DNA of 64,000 nucleotides from contig VWPU01008529.1 in assembly GCA_013398955.1 (NCBI GenBank), positions 124,001 to 188,000 on the forward strand. The letters are read 5' to 3'. This stretch comes from Callaeas wilsoni. Its lineage: Eukaryota; Chordata; Aves; Passeriformes; Callaeidae. The position numbers and the translations under genes were made by a program. The notes beneath the pieces were generated by a model. The model did not search any database. It was not told the origin of the DNA and saw only the letters and a program-made list of their open reading frames with translations. Shown here piece after piece: positions 60,701 through 64,000 of this stretch (its first letter is position 1; the number at the start of each line of letters is the position of its first letter).

Positions 60701-63700
60701 AGTGAATGTAGAAAAAAAAAGTTGTTCCCCTCCCACAACCCCTGCTGTCTGTTAGGTTTTGTAAGCTTATGTGTATTTCCTGGTCTTGTAAAGTAACCAA
60801 GCCAATGAAGCACCTCTGCAAACAGGTACATCTACAATTATTAAAAAGAAAGTGAAGTCTGTATACTAATTCTTTTGCTTTCCTCTCCACATAATTGGTC
60901 AGAACTACTGTTTTTCTCAGATTGTTGATTCAATGCACAAGAATATCAGCTGTGTTACAGGAATGCCTAAATGGATTGCTTGGTATGTGCAATTGTTCCT
61001 CAATGCACGCCATAATGAAATTTAACTAAAGAGTCACATTTTAGCATAATTGTTCTTAGAAAATATTAACAGTGTTTGGAGGTCATTGTGTTTGAAGTCT
61101 GTCAGGTTTCTGAGCCTAAACTGACCAGATTTACAAAAAAAAATTCTTAAACTGGTGATTGCAGTGTGTACCAAAGGTATCAGTGTCCTATACCAGCAGC
61201 CATCCCCATCAAGAACTCTTCCATCTCAGCATGCAGGTGCCTTGTGCCAATGGATTCTTCACGGGTGTCACAGCGTTTCTCACTAGAATACTAATCAGAG
61301 TGCTTGGCTTTGGGCCTGCACAGACTCAGCCTTGTAACATAAGGGTGGACAAAGTTTAGTTTCTTATCCTGGAAGTTTCTGAATAAGTATGGATTTGAAA
61401 AATTTCTATGCATGATTTGGTGAATCTTCTCATCGGAATTGAGAGCTTGGCAATGCTTTATGGTATTGTTAAATCAAATGCTTTGGACCAAAATTTCAAG
61501 CTGGGTATTGTGGTAACTTGGGTTGTTATTTTTCTACTGGCCTAAATTTGCAGTCTTTGCTCAGAAGTCCTACTTGCATGAACAAACATCAGTTTGCTTA
61601 CAAAATTAGAGCTGTAGATCAGCAGTGAGTTACTAACAAAGTCAATGGAGGGAGAGTTTTGTTTCAAAGTAATACGTAATGATAATAGCAGCCTAAATTT
61701 TCAGAAATGACCAGTGATTTTTCAAATAGAAAGTACCAGAAAGCTTGCTGTTTGTGCACATCTGTCATCTGACAACTAGTTCCACTTCAGCAGGTCACAA
61801 AAATTACTGCTAGGCTAATAGCTCACTAATAATGACAGAAAATATTAGTACTTGATGAAATATGATGCAAATATAAATTTCTAACCAAATTTTCACCATT
61901 AAAGACCCTAGAAGTACTAAAGAATTTTCCCATTTGTGATTGTAAGATTTCCTTCTGGGGTAGCTTACATTTTTTGTGCATTATACTCCTGGTATGGTTT
62001 CATGTGGGTAGGTACACCAGTACCAAGATTTGTGTTCACATCTTTCAAAAATCTATTCCATTGGTGTACTATAATTATATTTCCATCCTAGGAGCAGCTA
62101 CATTCCTGTGACCAGCAGAAACCCTTTCAATATATATAACATTAAACTGAATTACCCTAAATATAACCGCCTTAACATTGATTAGACAGGTATGCAGGTA
62201 ATAAAACGTGGCATTGGCCTTTTCTCCCAAGGGGTCATCCCACACAATGGTAGTGGGTTGTTTCCACTGTTGATCCTAGCAGGTCAACTGTACCTGGAGC
62301 CAGAGAACTCCTGTTGGAAGAGAAAGGCAGAGTCATTCTTTACGACTGGAATGCCGGATGGGAATCCTCTGGACTCCATCTGGAACAGCTTTGACCAAAC
62401 AAAGGCCCCAAGTCTGCTTGCAGTGCAGTCGGTGGGAATACTGCCACAGCATTCCTTGGGAGCAACATTAGGCTTCGATTATGGTCACAGCAAGAGAGTA
62501 GTATATGTACAGCTGCCAAAAAATATTAACAAATAATGCTAGAAAAGCTTGTCTGCTTTCATTTCTTTTTGCTTTTCTTTAAGGCAACTAGCAGAAAACA
62601 TTTTCATCTGTCAGGAATGAGAATTAAAATAAAGGTTTACTGCCCAAGCTCCATCTGCTTCCCAAGACAGGTCAGAAAAGTCATGGCTTTCAAAGTGCTC
62701 TGAGCCACTGTCCCCTCTTGCAAACACAGGATTGTGCAAGCACCTCGACAGCTGCTGGGGCTGTCCCCCAGCCCTCCGGGTGAAGCCCAGCTTTGCTGGT
62801 TGCAGCCTGTCTTGCCCTTTCCCCCTCCTCACCACAGGGTCTACTCTGGGATGCTTGAGCTTTTCTTTTACAGCCATGTATGCTGTTGGATAATGGTAGA
62901 AGGTGTGGAGAGCAGGGGCCAGACTGTGGCCCAGAGCCTCTAAAAGGCCAAAGAGCACTGGCACTTTTTGGAGAGCTCTTTCCCACTATGGACATTCTCC
63001 TTATGAATTTGATGCATCTGCTCTGTGTCCTGTGTGTTAGCTCTGCCTGGACCTTTTTTTTGTTAGTATTTCACAGCATGTGTGCTCAGAACAACTTTCT
63101 GTTGTTTTAATCTTTGATGAACTAGCTTTGCAAATCAGAATATCCTTAACTTGGGAGGAGATGATAAAGAAGAACTGTTGGTGCTCAGTTCTTTTCTGCC
63201 TGAAACAAATAAGTATTAGGCAGACTCTAGAACTTTTTGGTTATTGAGAGGGCTAGAAATTAAACAAAATATAGTACAGTGGGAAGAATAAACTGTAGAA
63301 GAGTTTCCTTAAAACACATTGTGGACAGATTAATTTCATTAGATTAAAGGAAAAATGGCATCAGTTATGTTGTATAGCTTCCTACAGTTATGTTTTCTTT
63401 ACAGACATTGAAGTCATGGTCCTGAGGTCAACAGGTTTTTGTATCATTAATTTCAACGGAAGTCCAGTAATATTTTAAAATGCTAATTCTAGAGGCTTCC
63501 ATAAAGATTCCTTTCCTGTGAAGCCTTTTAGAAAGACTATAACAGATTTTTCCTTCTCTGTAAGAATGAATTCAAGACAGTCAGAAAAGTCTCTGTTTGT
63601 CAATTTTCTAGGTGTGTAATCCAATCTCTAATGCTGAGCACAGTGTGAATGCTGAAGCATTGAGTCTGGAGTGTTTTGTTTTTCGTCCCATGATGTTTCT

Positions 63701-64000
63701 TCCATAGGCTCCAAAGGAGAGACCTTTCCCAAAGTGAAAAATGTGTGAGTATGGTGCTGCTAGTCTAAAGGCAGGTCAGGATAATCAGTGAGGTATGAGA
63801 AATAGAAGGCCAAAAGCCAAAATGAATGCTGCCTGTTCTTATGATTGAAAATGTTTTGTGTAGATAATGGTGAAAACATAAGTATATAAATAGCTTCTGA
63901 CAACACAGAACTCATTGTAACTAGATTAAATGTCTTAGGTTTCTAATTCTATAAAGACTATTCAGAAGCATATAAAAATTAGTGAGTAATTCTAGACTGA
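57781..64000. other. Gene-poor stretch to the window end
   Basis: About 6 kb of AT-rich sequence with short frames on both strands. The 114-codon frame at 62192-62536 and that at 60204-60572 have no recognisable domain. No repeat, RNA gene or convincing splice pair was seen. Confidence 0.45.

Noticed and set aside
62192..62536. 114-codon frame on + with a fairly protein-like composition
   Set aside because: No domain recognised, no splice signals or conserved neighbours; insufficient to call a gene.
1..64000. Bacterial defence system, CRISPR array, operon or phage content
   Set aside because: Repeats are vertebrate CR1/MIR/LTR types, there are no long genes or operons, and no regularly spaced repeats; this is eukaryotic non-coding DNA.
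1..64000. tRNA, rRNA, U6 or known microRNA genes
   Set aside because: Scanning by eye found no tRNA B-box with matching cloverleaf, no snRNA start motif and no familiar mature microRNA; a covariance-model search would be needed to exclude them.

Overview
This window reads as nuclear DNA from a vertebrate, most likely a bird. The main evidence is three CR1 retroposon copies with the avian-type 3' end. They lie at about 600-1167 (+), 4989-5045 (-) and 52626-52809 (+). The first ends in the octamer-like ATTCTATG tail typical of CR1. A degraded solo LTR of a type I associate with bird endogenous retroviruses lies at about 31130-31466 (-). Older amniote relics (MIR-like SINEs and an L3/CR1-like LINE piece) are scattered between them. 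Interspersed repeats are sparse, which also fits a bird. I cannot name the species or the chromosome.

I find no protein-coding gene I can support. Open reading frames are short (about 200 codons at most), overlap on both strands, lack recognisable domains, and several fall inside repeats or low-complexity tracts. No tRNA, rRNA, CRISPR array or bacterial-type system is visible. The window is best read as a gene desert or the inside of a very long intron. Its first about 240 bases could be the end of a 3' UTR (AATAAA at 226-231) of a gene lying to the left.

Layout: 0-5 kb holds a possible 3' UTR end, a CR1, a MIR-like relic, a candidate conserved block (3440-3660) and a short CR1 tail. 5-16 kb is plain AT-rich DNA. 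16.05-16.64 kb is a GC-richer patch with splice-like signals. 17-27 kb has MIR-like relics and a 33-bp tandem duplication. 26.97-27.26 kb is a candidate regulatory block. 28.5-29.2 kb is GC-richer. 30.8-31.5 kb has a 24-bp tandem duplication and the LTR. 36.5-39.9 kb has old LINE/SINE relics.

42.9-43.96 kb is the most structured part: purine and G-rich tracts, a dense cluster of TGACAG (MEIS/TGIF-type) sites next to a PBX-HOX-type site, and an overlapping POU/TCF site. 48.1-48.7 kb is GC-richer. 52.6 kb holds a CR1. 53.8-54.1 kb has an exon-like segment with strong splice signals and a perfect 12-bp inverted repeat just downstream. 57.4-57.8 kb is another homeodomain-site-rich block. The rest appears unremarkable.

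If anything here acts together, the likeliest picture is several distal enhancers in a gene-poor region serving a developmental gene outside the window. That is inference from motif content; no alignment was possible.
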